NCBI GenBank assembly: GCA_902729315.2 | Contig: LR746264.1 | Span: 10,013,878-10,077,877, forward strand | Direction: 5' to 3' | DNA: 64,000 nt | DNA from: Spirodela intermedia | Lineage: Eukaryota; Streptophyta; Magnoliopsida; Alismatales; Araceae | Shown here: piece after piece, positions 36,137 through 47,854 of the stretch | Numbering within the stretch: the first letter of the stretch is position 1 | How the letters are laid out: each line of letters opens with the position of its first letter | Translations under genes and position numbers: made by a program | The notes under the pieces: model-generated | Databases searched by the model: none | Seen by the model: only the letters and a program-made list of their open reading frames with translations | What the model was told of the DNA's origin: nothing

Positions 36137-37984
36137 GATGCGTGGGGGATGGAAGAGTCAACAGGGATAAGATAGCAGGTCCATGCCAACGTTTGACATT
36201 TATCGTCCACATTCGAAAACGGCCACTTGCGCACAGGCACACTGTGATCTAATAATAAAATTATATTCGACGCGGTTGATGATGCTTTGTAAATGTAAGC
36301 ATGATTTGATTGGGCGCTCATTAGTATCTTCCAAATGGGCAGACTTATGTGAATAATGAACGGTTTTAAAAGAAAAAAATCTATAAATTTCATGTATCAC
36401 TAAAAAGATAGTAAAAATGTCATAGAGTTATTTATTTTCAACTCCCCATAAATCACCTAAATCATAGATAAGTCCTGCTCTTTTTTCCTATCCTCACAAA
36501 CGGCAAATTTTCTACTATTTAATCTAAGTTAAATGATAAAATATTACTTGGTATTTATTTTAAAAGTTTATCTACTTATTTTAACAATAAAATACCACCA
36601 TTTAAATGATAAAAGGTAATCAATTGCATAATCTTAATAAACATTGTAAGCAGCTTAGTCAGCTTGGTTTTTGTAAGCAATTAGGGAATCTCTATGACCA
36701 ATCTTGTCATTAATGAACTTTTTATTGAGTTGATATATAATATGTTAAATTTTATTGTGTGGGTGATGTTTTACAATGCTCAGTAGTACAAGTGAGTGAC
36801 AACATATCTTATCAAAAGGTAACAAATTACTTGATGACAATTAAAACTGCTATTGAACGATGATTATGAAAAACCCTCATGTGATATGAATTTATGATTA
36901 TTTTTCTCCTATGTTTAGATAAAAAACAAATATAATGTAGTAAATAATTTGTTTTCTTGCATTAAAATGTGAAGTAAAACTTAGAACTTGACCAGTGAAT
37001 TTTAGTTCTTGACATGTATTTAGAGTGTTTAAACACCTAATCGTAAGTGGAAATACTTTGGCTCAATAGATGCACAAAGTAGAAGATCATCAAGTTTTGA
37101 ATATTGATACATGCCATGACATAAAAAATTGTGTTCATATTGACTTAAAAGTTTTAAGCATAAAACTAGTCAAAGAAAGTGAAGCATAGAAAGTGAAAGT
37201 GAAGCATGTTCAAAACAGTTACTCTCTTATTAGGCATATAAAGTGAAAAGGCTGAAAATACTAGTCATTTATAGTCATTAATGAAAGACATCTCAACGAG
37301 ATGTTGCACTTTTTGTCTTGTAACAAACCATTAACCATCACCAAATGTGAGACGATGTTTCTTATAACTTGTTTCATATATCCATGTTATTTGTATTGAT
37401 ATGTAGAGCACAACGATGAGGTTGACTTGTAAATCCAAAATTATAATAAATTTTGGAGACAGTAGATAGACAAAAAAAATTATAGGATGTCAAGGAGGAA
37501 TTTACTTGAACTAAAGCATCGGTCTATAAATAAAAGTTTACATAATGTAATAAAAACTACAGAATACACCTGAATTTAACAATGTTTCAATCAACACAAA
37601 ACATATTACATTTCATTGGCCTCCCTACGTGTATGAAAATTATGTAAATTTCTAACCAATTATAGGTTGGTTTCTCCAATGTCTTACTAAACCCTCTTAA
37701 CCAATGGGTCTTGTTTAATGGTAAGTGTGTACAATCAATGAGAGATAAATTACATTAACTTAAAATTTTCCAAAATGACACGACAACTTTAACAATATAA
37801 GAGCTTTTAGGCCTTACAACCTTTGAGTTTTTAGGAACTTATATTTTACAGTTATTTTATAACTTGAAAACTTTGAGCAGTTTTTCAAAATGTCTCATGT
37901 CTAAGAGACACTTTTTAACCTGTTTTTATATGACATTTCAAGCAGTGAAAAATTACTATTGTGAACCCATAAGGATCAACACAA
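36137..37984. repeat. WAK 5' flank (WAK1 copy), AT-rich
   Basis: It shares sequence with the 5' flanks of WAK2 (48,170-49,420) and WAK3 (55,370-56,600). Examples are the TCCTGCTCTTT.. block at ~36,472 and the ACC.GCAGATCTTGTTTAATAAT-type block near 37,690-37,740. No gene is seen. Confidence 0.6.
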
Positions 37985-38331
37985 GAGGAATGCTCTAGAC
38001 AGAGTGGTATCATAACACAGGTTCTAACCCTCAAGCAGTGACCCAGAACCAGCTTTATTTTTCTTCTGCAGGTCTTGGTGAGCGATCTTCAGAAAGAGAT
38101 CCACGCTCCAGGTTTGCCTCTGAATTCTTCTGATCCCTTGGTTTCAGGAAATAGGCTTCATATTTTTGCTGAAATTTCTTTGATACTTGTCTTTCCTTGA
38201 CGACACAACCTTGGAAGTTCTCTTTCCTATGTGTGATAAATTTCATGCTCTCCTGGCAGTTCATTTCGAACATTTCCCCGATGAAATAATGGTATCCACG
38301 AAGATGGGTGATTCTCCCACCGTTCATCTGA
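37985..38331 (+). pseudogene. ECR fragment: intron 1 end, exon 2, then exon 4 end
   Basis: 37,985-38,290 is a diverged copy of ECR 29,410-29,710, covering the end of intron 1, exon 2 (GTCTTGGTGAGCGATCTTC) and the start of intron 2. At 38,292 it jumps to ECR exon 4 (32,292), coding [12 protein letters not shown] and a stop, and continues into a perfect copy of the 3' flank. Exon 1, exon 3 and most of introns 2 and 3 are missing. It cannot make a reductase. Confidence 0.85.
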
Positions 38332-38951
38332 ACGCTGGGTGAGAAAAAGGCTCAGATAAACACTGAGGAACCTGAATCTATGACTCTGAGAGATCGATGC
38401 GGCCAGTTGGTTTCTCCTCAGCTGTTTGTTCTCATTTCCTGTTGTTATAGGTGTTTATGTCGATGGAATGACTTGGGAGGCTGCATTTCTGCTTCTGCAG
38501 CCGCTGTCACCTTGATCGAGGTTGTGGTGGCCCTTAAGCTTCGAGGCCCTTCTTCCCTGTGGAGGGTTAAGCTCATGTACCTGTAATTTCGACCATAGTT
38601 TTCAGCAATATTAATCAACTTGGCCCGCGGGCACTCGACTATATATTTCGACCATTCTAATGTGCCAAGTTGCTTCTACGTCTTCGCTTCAAGTTTCAAC
38701 TTTGGTCCCTTCTCTTCCCCGCCTACCCACCCCGGTGATTCCGGCGTCCACCCCCACAACGAAGCGAAGACGGGGAAGCAATTGAAACGAGAAGTCGCCT
38801 TCCGTGTAGGCGTGGTTGACTTTGATTGCATCTAAAAAGTGGAATGTTCAAAGAAGAGACGCGCTGGAGTCAACCGACACGGGGCCATCAAGATTACCCT
38901 CAAGACAAAGAGAAGAGATCGATTCATATCCACTTAAATCTAAATGAGAAT
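38292..38951 (+). repeat. ECR 3'-end segment, second copy
   Basis: Identical by eye to 32,292-32,951. The sequence on both sides is diverged (left: ECR intron 2-like; right: WAK 3' flank-like). Confidence 0.9.
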
Positions 38952-39049
38952 CTCCATGATAAATGAGAATATCCACTTAGGCAATGACCATCAGAAGAAT
39001 TTTAGATATATTTAAAAAGTGTATGAGAAAAAGATGGATGTCTGGCCGA

Positions 39050-40590
39050 GAAAACAGCCAAACTCTTATAACAATATTATTTTAAAGTTTCTAATTGACA
39101 AATCGCTATACCGCAGCTGGCAAGAGTGTTGGACTTTTCACAAATCGGGAGTTGCGGACAGGTAGGACGTCGCTTTCAGAATGGTTGGGATCCAACGTCT
39201 GGTCTTCTTTCACGAAGTCAACGCGAACGGGGAAGCAGAAAGGGGATGCTTGATATTGCGGCTAGCCTGAGCAGTGGGTGAGCCTACCCTTATTGGGGAT
39301 CGGGCTTCTTTAATCCCGTCGACAATCTTTTTGATGAGTAAACCATATGAATTCTAGGAACTTATGCAAACCGAACTAGCCAACTTCAATAAGCTTCTTA
39401 GACCGAAAATATCAAATTAAACAGAAATAAGTCGGAGAAGATTGTATTAGAAGCACGACGCATGGATGAACGGTGTTCTTGAATGACTTCCATTACCGGG
39501 GGACATTAAACGATGAAACGACGATACTATGCACTCATACACCAACAGGTTCTTGCTTAATAATAAGCATGTACAACTCAATGAGAGATCAACTTAGAGA
39601 ACTCCAAAATGACATGAGCACTTGAACAATGTAAAAGTTTTCAGGGCTTAAAAACGTTTGAGTTTTTTGGAACTTAAATTTTAAGGTTCTTTTATAACTT
39701 ATTTTTCTGCAAAGTTTCTCAAGTCTAATAGCTACTTTTTCACTCTTTCTATATGCCATTTCAAGAAATGAAAAATTACTATTTTAAACTCTTAAGGGTC
39801 AACTTATAAGGCCTACGTGTTGGCATCCAAGTTTCAAGGTTTGACTCTTGTGAGTCTGGATTTAATTTTGGTCCCAAGTATTGACATTTACACAATGACA
39901 CTTGTTCTAGGTATCAAAACTTACAATTCAAAGGTCATAATGATTCTTACTCTTTTTTTTTTTTTCAAAGTCAACACTTGATGCATGTGTCAACACTGAA
40001 TTTATGGTTCAAATGGTTTCAAATGAAAAAGTTTTATCAACATACTTTGCATAATAGCTTTGAGGGATGAATAGTCAAGGAACAATCAAACTTGTCCTTC
40101 GGTAGTAATACCTTCATTTTTTTTGCCTAAAATTATGAAAAATATTTAAATTAATTAATATAAAATTTCAGTTTAATAACCATCGAATTTTACTTGTTGA
40201 ACATAACAATGTCATTGTATTGTAGTCAGTCATGACGACATTTTTGCTACACAGATGAATTGACTATCTAAGGAGAGACTACATTGTGTTGGCAAGATGG
40301 ATACCATGTTTGAGTCAACAGCCTAAGTACAGTTGTGGGAACTCTCGAGCACAATTTCTCTCGTTGTAAAGTCAGTGGGTGCACCAAAAAGAATTTGCAG
40401 TAATGTGTAAATCCCTCAGCCATGGAATAAATGTTATACTTCGGTCAAATAGCTCTCGTCAATCCCCCAAACTAGACTAAGTATAAAAGTTTCAGCCAAA
40501 TTGTACAACCGCAATGACATCAATTTTCAGCTTGTATGGATTTGACTATGTGCACTGAGTTAGTAGAGCAGAATAAAAAGAGCCCACTTC
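39050..40590. other. WAK flanks with the gene body deleted
   Basis: 39,060-39,530 matches the 3' flank of WAK1 (33,055-33,460) up to the last bases before the stop codon. From ~39,535 the sequence matches WAK 5' flanks (37,690-37,930; 48,990-49,420; 56,190-56,600). The roughly 4 kb that should lie between, the whole gene, is absent. No coding sequence remains. Confidence 0.65.
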
Positions 40591-40829
40591 ACAGCCGAGT
40601 TCCTTCATGTTTACCCATTCTATTATGGCCTGCCTTTTCAGGCACCGCATTAAATGCAGGAGAGCAGAAGGCTTCGGCTGAGGAAAGAAAAACGGTCCGT
40701 TCGCGGACGGATACTCTCGGACGAAGCGTTCCATTTGTGGGCGGACCGGGTAAAACGGAGAAGAACATAACAGCCAGACTATTTGCATCCAATGGAAGAG
40801 GAAACGCCCCACGTGTGGCGCGTTTCTTG
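40591..40829. other. Intergenic between the deleted WAK site and Copia-3
   Basis: GC-richer sequence with an open frame (40,536-40,919, +) that runs into the Copia-3 fragment. No domain is recognised, so I make no gene call. Confidence 0.4.
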
Positions 40830-41157
40830 AGGTCATTGCGTATTGCATGCTTCCACCTCTTAGTTCACCTCTTAACTACATATTGGGTTCTTCAATATCT
40901 GAAGGCAACACCTCATTGATGAGTATTATTTAAGGACTATTATAATATGAGTGTAGATATTTTAACTGATACTGATTTTGCTTGCTTGATTATTAATCAA
41001 CGGTCAACCTTAAACTATTGAAAACTTTTTGGAGTCAACATCATTATCTTGAGTCTGAATGGCCAGATCAAGTTATGACGCAAGTAATATCCAAAGTCTG
41101 TGGGTAAAATAAAATTTAAAAGATTTCAGAATCAAGTTGTACTGTGATGTCATCTAC

Positions 41158-41182
41158 ATAATATATATATATATATATATAT
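41158..41182. repeat. (AT)n microsatellite
   Basis: About 12 AT units inside Copia-3. Confidence 0.9.
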
Positions 41183-41307
41183 CAAAGCATGAAAAATTGG
41201 CAAATATTCTGATCAAAAGACTAGCTGGACTATCCTTCCAGAAGCTCACATCCAGGTTAGGATTGAATGGCATCCATTTACCAACTTGAGGAGGAAGGTT
41301 GGAGAAT

Positions 41308-41533
41308 GAGATATTACAGATATACTATGATCTTCTTTCATTTATGTATATATCTCTTTATTTTTTCGTAATTGTGTCCCTTCTGTTCAGAGGTGAATTG
41401 GATCCAATTTCGACATAAGTGAGATATTACAGATATACTATGATCTTCTTTCATTTATGTATATATCTCTTTATTTTTTCGTAATTGTGTCCCTTCTGTT
41501 CAGAGGTGAATTGGATCCAATTTCGACATAAGT
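41308..41533. repeat. 113-bp tandem duplication, two exact units
   Basis: 41,308-41,420 is followed directly by an identical unit at 41,421-41,533, both starting GAGATATTACAGATATACTA. It lies in the LTR-like end of Copia-3. Confidence 0.95.
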
Positions 41534-42259
41534 GAAACCGATTAACTGGATATGATCCACTCAATTCAGATTGTTATAAATTCATGTATCTGACTCCTAA
41601 TTGGTTTAATCAAAATATTTCTGCCTTTATGCAGATTATGCGGCGCATGGCTTACTCCGGGACAAGCCAGCAGATGTTCACATCCCCGACCTTCCATCTC
41701 AGTTCATCGTTGAGATAGATCCTTTCGGGCATAGGATCGCCATGGATGATCTTCTCGGGCTTGGAAGTGTGCAAGGAAAGGAGGGCGTTGCCTATTTCTG
41801 CGGCAATGCGTGCCCGTACCTCCCACTGCAGGGCGGCGTTCGTTCTCCCCGTGAGATAGTCTTGGAGGCTCCCGTTGGACAGGTACACGTTCGAGGAACC
41901 AGGCTTCCGGGCACATGCCGATCACATTCACAAGATGGAGGTGTTTGAGTTTACTGAGAGCAGAGCCTGGATATGCGAACGGGACTGAGCGAATCTTTCT
42001 TAATCACCACCAGTGAACAGAATCACATTGATGTAAGCTCATTCCATCTTTCTAGTTATGCTCCACGGGATTATTCGTGCTAAATATAATAATATCTGGG
42101 ATAGTCAGCGGCTAGGGGTAATGCCCTCATTTAGACATGGGTTAGCTTCCTGATCAGGGGAAGCAAACGATTTGGGCATCTAAGTATGCAATTTCTTCAC
42201 CACCACAGTTTGGCCGGGCAACTCCCCCTTGCAGACACAATCAGATGAGGAAGTTTGGT

Positions 42260-42328
42260 GTTGACTAGTGTGGAAAATTATTTGGAGTTATTAAAGAAGA
42301 AATTGAGTTATTATTGGGTCTCAATAGC

Positions 42329-42360
<32 letters not shown>

Positions 42361-43640
42361 CTATATATATACATCTTGGATTAAATGTGTTATTGGACCT
42401 GAAAGAAAACAGTAATGGATATTAAGTGTGCCTCAAATTGAAGGCATATTGGATCCTGGATATCTTTAAATTTTGTTAAACGGGTCTATCCCTTGTGGCG
42501 CATAGGATCCGAAAGTTGAAGAAAACGGGCTGTACCCGTTCACTCTACATCTGGCCCACTAGACGGCCCATTTAGGGAGAAGAAAAAGACGCGAGGTTCA
42601 CTGTAAAGCCTAATTTGACCGAAACATTCTCTCTCCAAAAATCTCTCCATCTCGTATGTGAACTCGATCGATTCATCCTCACACCGCGACAAATGATCGA
42701 GCCTGCAACAGGAGAAGAGAAACTGAGCTCGAGGACCCACCCTCGAGCCGCAACGTCCCGTTTGAACCTCCGGGAAGAGAAAAAGGAGAAGCCTTCTGAA
42801 CAGACCGTTAAGACGCTAAGTTCTCCGTGATCTAAAAGCAAGAAATCATTATTTGGCTCGATTATCTCCTCCTGTCTTTGTCTTTCTACTGAGTCAAGCG
42901 GACCCTGACGAATCAGGAGGAGGAGAAGAACTGGCTGAACTTCGCCCACGTACCATCTCCTTCAATTGGGTCTGCATCGAACAAAGACATATGATCATCC
43001 GATCATTCACATCTTCAGCTCACAATTCGACTAGTAAGATAAAATCAAAATTCACAAAACAGAATTATTTATTTTTATTTAACCCTCACCAGGAGAGAAG
43101 AAGAAGTCTTCTGATCGACCACGCATCAAACAGCAACATATTTATTCGGGTCAATTCTATTTCGCTTCAAGTCTAGGCGGCAAGGTACTGGATCATACAA
43201 GAAGGGTAAAGCTTCTGAAGGAGGCCAAATAATTTGGAGCTTTTTTATTATTATTATTAATTTCAGAAAATTCGGGGGTTCTTAAGTTTTGATATCTATG
43301 AAAAGAGGGGTGGAATCATCTCTGTGGGTTTAGGCTACCTAGAGCCCCGGAATCTAGGGGGATATTATGGAAGATCTGAAGATGACTGGAGCTGTACAGT
43401 CTACCAGGTTGCTGCGCCTGGCAGTCAGCGTGTAAACACTAAAGATTTAGTGGGATTCAAAGACGGAGTCCTCGAATTTAGAGTGGATATAAGTTCAGAG
43501 GGCCAAAACCAATATGAATCTGTGATGTAATTCTGTTGATACCTCTTATTCTGAATAATATTTACCAATTGGAAATTTACAAGAAAAGAAATTGGATCAA
43601 TTGATCCCGCCCTTGATAGTGTGCCCCCACCGAGATGCTA
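42260..43640. other. Insertion inside PUB copy A
   Basis: This sequence is absent from the intact PUB exon (62,431-62,958). From ~42,370 onward it resembles 50,410-51,680 in PUB copy B, including shared blocks such as TTCAATTGGGTCTGCATCGA and GAGAAACTGAGCTCGA. A GT/AT microsatellite is at 42,329-42,371. No coding domain or transposon signature is recognised. Confidence 0.6.
42329..42371. repeat. (GT)n(AT)n microsatellite
   Basis: A GT run changes into an AT run at the left part of the PUB-A insertion. Confidence 0.9.
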
Positions 43641-44770
43641 ATACGTTTGACTTCTGACGCACAGGTAGCTTTCAACATTTCGACGTGGCTGGCAAAACCA
43701 AAGAGTTGACTAAGACAGGCCCGGAACAACCCTTACATTAAGTTATAAGCTTTAGATGAACTAACCAAATAGAGTAATATAGATTTAGTTAGTTCACCAG
43801 AGCAATGGAAATCAGTGATCTTGTAGACGTGGGTAGATTACTGCTGTCTGAATAACATGAGTCGAAAATGACAGAGCTGCCAACTTTCTTTCGATCCAGT
43901 TCATCTCCAGCTGGGCAAGACGACCATTTGGTGGACCCAGTTTGGTCACAGAGCTCGGTTCCTCAAAAGCCTTCATCGTCCACACGCGATTACCTTTGCT
44001 GACGGGCCATATTTCACAAGACGGAGCGAGGTTTTTCGCGGCGTAGGAGCCCTTCTTCTATCCCCTCATCATCCTCAGGCAACTGCGGTAGGGACATTAG
44101 AAACTTTCAGAAGAAATTAAGGGAACGAAAATAAAGATCAATAAATAACTGCATAGAGTTTATGAAGAAACAAGTTATTGATATGATTCTCGTTTGACTC
44201 TAGGAGCTACAAGAAATTTATATCTGCTTCGATGAAAAGACTTGAGATGGTGGATTAAACTCGAGCTCAAACCTTTGTGGTCCAAATTAATAAATAGGAT
44301 TAAACTAGAGTTATTGCACTACATATGCCCAGCACAGTGATTTTAGCAATTACCTGGAAGTAATTTCGCGAAAAAAATCTCAATTACGACCAGAGGTCTC
44401 TGGTGTCTGATGAGAACAAAGGTGAATCTGCTCCCTGATTTTTTTCCATTTTTGTAAGCTTGGTCAGACCCGAAAGCACCAAAATCCCACGAATGAATCG
44501 CAGATTAGCGCTTGAAAAATGTAGATCGCACAAAAAAAAACAGGAATCGAACGACTGAATGCTGCTAAATCATCCAGATGCTGCAATTATCACTTAGAAC
44601 CAGCCGCCTGTCTTTTGAAAAACCCATGACAAGTTTCCGGATACAATTCGATTAACCAAGCCTGCAATTCCTTTTAGAACATTCTCACGTCCTATCATGA
44701 TGATGCTCGCTTGCACCTGTACCGCCACGTTCCATTCCTCATTTCGCAGCTGATAAGATATGAAATGAAG

Positions 44771-45472
44771 GATTTATCAGAAGGGCGTCATGGGCCTCTG
44801 CTCTAGAATAAAAAATCAGCTGCCGCGTTGTACGTGAAATCCCAATGATCACATACATTTTCACTCGCAGTTCGTGATTTTCTTTCACAAATACCCAAAT
44901 CTTGCATCTTGAGGCCTTAATTTCCGGAGATACAAGATAAAAAAACAATGGACTTCGTGCTGATAAATCAAAACATATCTCATAAATTACTAAATTGTTC
45001 TACTTAAAATCAGCTTGTTAATTAGTGACGGCTGAACTTCCGGTTCTTCTTTCCCGTTATCCCGAAGTACCGCCGGTTACCCAATATTGGCAAGGGCCCC
45101 AACTTTAGCTTGTTCAAGGCGGTCTGTCTTGCCCGGAACTTCTGTTATCGCGTCGACAATCTTATAGCGGAGTAAACCATATGAATTGTACGAGCTTATG
45201 AAAATCGATTTATCCAACTTCAATGACAGTATTAGACAGAAAATATCAGATTAAACTCAAATTAGCCGGAGAAAATTCATAAGAATGACGACGCAATGAT
45301 GAACAATGTTCTTGACTGGCTTCGATCATCGGGGGACATTAAACCATGAAACGATGTCACCATGCTTTTCAGAAAATCTTTGCGGTATACTAGGCCGTCC
45401 GATGCGAACAATCAGTCGAAGGAGCGGAGCGCGGGCGCACTCACTCTAACGGCGTACCTTTCGCATGATGGG
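44771..45472. other. Between PUB copy A and WAK2; WAK 3' flank from 45,140
   Basis: The left part probably holds more PUB-derived DNA: a short CKIWVFVKENHEL-like frame at ~44,880-44,920 resembles the USP exon. 45,140-45,400 matches the WAK1 3' flank. No intact gene is present. Confidence 0.5.
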
Positions 45473-47854
45473 TCAGCGAGAATATTCCCTGAGTAAGCTC
45501 TCCTCGTCCGAGATGCCACCTCTCGCTGACGCGTGTGAAGTAGGCGCTGAGCTGTCCGGAGTCGCCGGCGCCCAAGGGTGCGACGGAGACACCCGCAGCC
45601 GCTCCAACTCCGCAGCCACTTCCATCATGGTTGGCCTCCCCGCCCCCCTTAAGCTCAGGCACCACACTGTCACCCTCGCCACCACCTCCAGCTGCTCCCG
45701 ACTTGCCTCCTTGCGGATGCGAGGCTCCAGTATGTCGAGCAACTGCTTGCGTCTCACGGCGTGCAGGAAATAAATGGCCAGGTTCTGCTCTTCCTCGGGC
45801 CTCGTCTGGGACAGAGGCTTCTGCCCCGTCAGGAGCTCCGCCAGGACCACCCCGAAGCTGTACACGTCGCTCTTCTCCGTCAGCAGCCCCGTCTGAAAGT
45901 ACTCCGGGTCCAGGTACCCCATCGTCCCCTGCACCAAAGTGGTGACCTGGCCCCTCCCTAGAGGGATCACCCTGGACGCTCCGAAGTCCGACACTTTGGC
46001 GGTGTACTCGTTGTCCAGGAGAATGTTGGCCGTCTTCACATCCCGATGGACGATCGACGAGATCGTCTCAGAATGGAGGTAGGCCAGAGCGCCGGCAGTC
46101 TCTGCGGCAATTCTCAGACGGATATCCCAGGAGAGGGTGGAGACGTGGCCCTCTCCGTGGAGGTGGTGGGTGAGGGTGCCGTTGGGGACGTATTCGTAGA
46201 CCAGAAGAGGGACTTGGGTCTCCAAGCAGCAGCCCAGAATCTTGACGACGTTCCGGTGGATGACCTGGGAGAGGACGACTACCTCGTTGATGAACTGCTC
46301 CACCTGGGTCTCGTCCAACACCTTTGACTTCTTAATAGCAACTACTTTCTTATCCGGGAGGATCCCTTTGTAAACGGTGCCGTAGCCTCCCTTCCCCAGG
46401 ATTCGGCTCTCGCTGTAGTTGTCGGTGGCCCTCTCCAACTCCTCAGCGCTGAAGATCTTCGCACTCTCGGCTGCGTTTCCATGGGAAGAGATCCGCTGCT
46501 GCAGCATGAGCCCCCCGTTTTGTCTGAAGAAGTTCTCCCTCAGTAGAATCATTCTCCTCTTCCTGAGTGCCCAGTATCCCCAAGAAGCGATCGCGATTAA
46601 GAACGCGGAGCCCAGGCCGACGCCTGCATCAAGGTCAAGATCAAGTTAATGATCATGATTACGAATAGAAAATTAAACTATGTAATCTCCGATGTCGATT
46701 TGCGAGGTGCTAACCGAGAACAATCTGAACCAGAGGCAACCTCCTGGAGTCGATGCACCCGTTCCCTGACTTCTTGCCGTCGCCGGTGGTGCCGCTCGGA
46801 CAGGAGCAGGCGTAGTCGCCAAGGTAGTTTGTGCAGATATGCGAGCAGGGGTTGGTGGAGGGATCCGCGCACTCGTCGATATCTGCGGGAAATGTAGAGA
46901 AATGGAATAAAACGATCCATGGAGAACACGTAACCGGTTAGGTTCTGATTCCACCTCCCCCCCCGGAAAGCACCCTCCCTTCCGTGGTCGTCTACCTTGA
47001 CATCCACTCGAGAGATAGGGGTTCCCCTGATAGCCGCTATTGCACCGGCAGGCGTAGCCGTCCCCATTGGTAGCGTTGAAGCAGTAGCTGTTTGAGCCAC
47101 AGGCGTAGTCCGACGACTCCGCGACCACATCGCATGGCTGGCTTCCGATGGCCCAGTCGAGCACCACCGGGACCGTGCTCTTCCGCAGGAAGCTGTACAG
47201 ATCCGTTAATTGGAAGGCAAAGCTCTCCTGATCCACCAGGAAGGCATAGCTGCAGGGGCTGAAGTTGAAAGTGACCGTGAGGTTCCTCTGACTCATGAGA
47301 AAGGTACCCAGCTGCTGGAGCCCCCTGGGTATAGAGGTCTGGCAGCATCCGATGCCTTCGCAAGTCCCGTTACTGATGGTGGAAGGGTCGTTGCAGAAGG
47401 ACACACACCCACTGCTTAAGTCGGACATGTACCTTCCCTGAAGGTTGTAGGCGACAGTGTCACAGCCTAGGCCGGTGAACTTGTTCCGCCTGTAGGACAA
47501 GGTGTAGGGCGTTCCGGTAACGTTGACGATGGTTAAGATCACATCCGGGCCGAGATTGAAAGGCTTGTAGCAGTTCCTAGCTATAGGCCCCTCCACCACG
47601 AGGTCGGCGTCCCTTATCTCCGACACCACCATTCCATTGCTCAGGAAAAGCTTTGGCGGGTTGATGGAGCTGTTGCATATCATCCTGAACCCCGGTCTGT
47701 AGCAGTCCGGTGCGATGCCGAACGGGTACGGGACGCTGATGTTCCCGCACCGGTCCGGACATCCCGGTAGCGCTCCGCCGGCCGCCTCCGCCGTTGCCGT
47801 TGCCCCTGCCGCCACGAGGAAGAGGTGCAGAAGGAAGCGCCAAAGCAGGGACAT
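45473..47854 (-). CDS. WAK2: wall-associated receptor kinase-like
   Basis: Three exons: 47,854-46,996, 46,882-46,715 and 46,623-45,473 (859+168+1,151 nt), giving 725 residues. The domain order is as in WAK1: signal peptide ([17 protein letters not shown]), GUB_WAK_bind ([17 protein letters not shown]), Cys-rich middle with [17 protein letters not shown] (YACGSNSYC), calcium-binding EGF, membrane span, RD kinase with all catalytic motifs. The C-terminus ends [11 protein letters not shown] and is shorter than WAK1. A small patch before the HRD motif (HSETISSI) differs from WAK1 and WAK3 (HSATT.PI). The kinase exon and the 5' end are nearly identical to WAK3, but the central ectodomain is not. 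The start is chosen at the signal peptide; an in-frame ATG 22 codons upstream (47,920) is possible. Confidence 0.93.

Larger units (their letters stand above)
40830..41533 (+). mobile_element. Ty1/Copia 3' fragment (Copia-3) with LTR part
   Basis: RNase H remnants VLQYLKATPH (~40,888-40,917) and VDILTDTDFACLI..QRSTLNY (~40,950-41,020) are present. A purine-rich tract (41,288-41,306) follows, and a probable LTR start TGAGATATTACAG at 41,307. Stops and a TA repeat interrupt it. It abuts PUB copy A, whose U-box end is missing. Confidence 0.7.
41639..44770 (-). pseudogene. PUB copy A: broken USP-kinase-U-box gene
   Basis: Pieces lie in the same order and strand as the gene at 61,171-64,000. 41,639-41,960 corresponds to 61,876-62,207 (kinase C-lobe start: NGSLQDYLTGRTNAALQWEV, IIHGDPMPERIYLN). 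The following intron and a remnant of the preceding exon (CKGEL..TVVVK) reach 42,255. After an unrelated ~1.4 kb insertion, 43,640-44,100 matches 62,915-63,000 and 63,320-63,610 (CKIWF..KGN region). 44,100-44,590 matches the intron at 63,608-64,000, and a USP-like exon relic (IIMIGRENVLKGIAGLVNRI) is at about 44,650-44,750. The U-box exon, activation segment and coiled-coil exon are missing, so it is a pseudogene. Confidence 0.8.

Noticed and set aside
40536-40919. 127-residue plus-strand frame
   Set aside because: Its end is Copia RNase H sequence (VLQYLKATPH) and its start lies in WAK flank sequence; it is a chance fusion.
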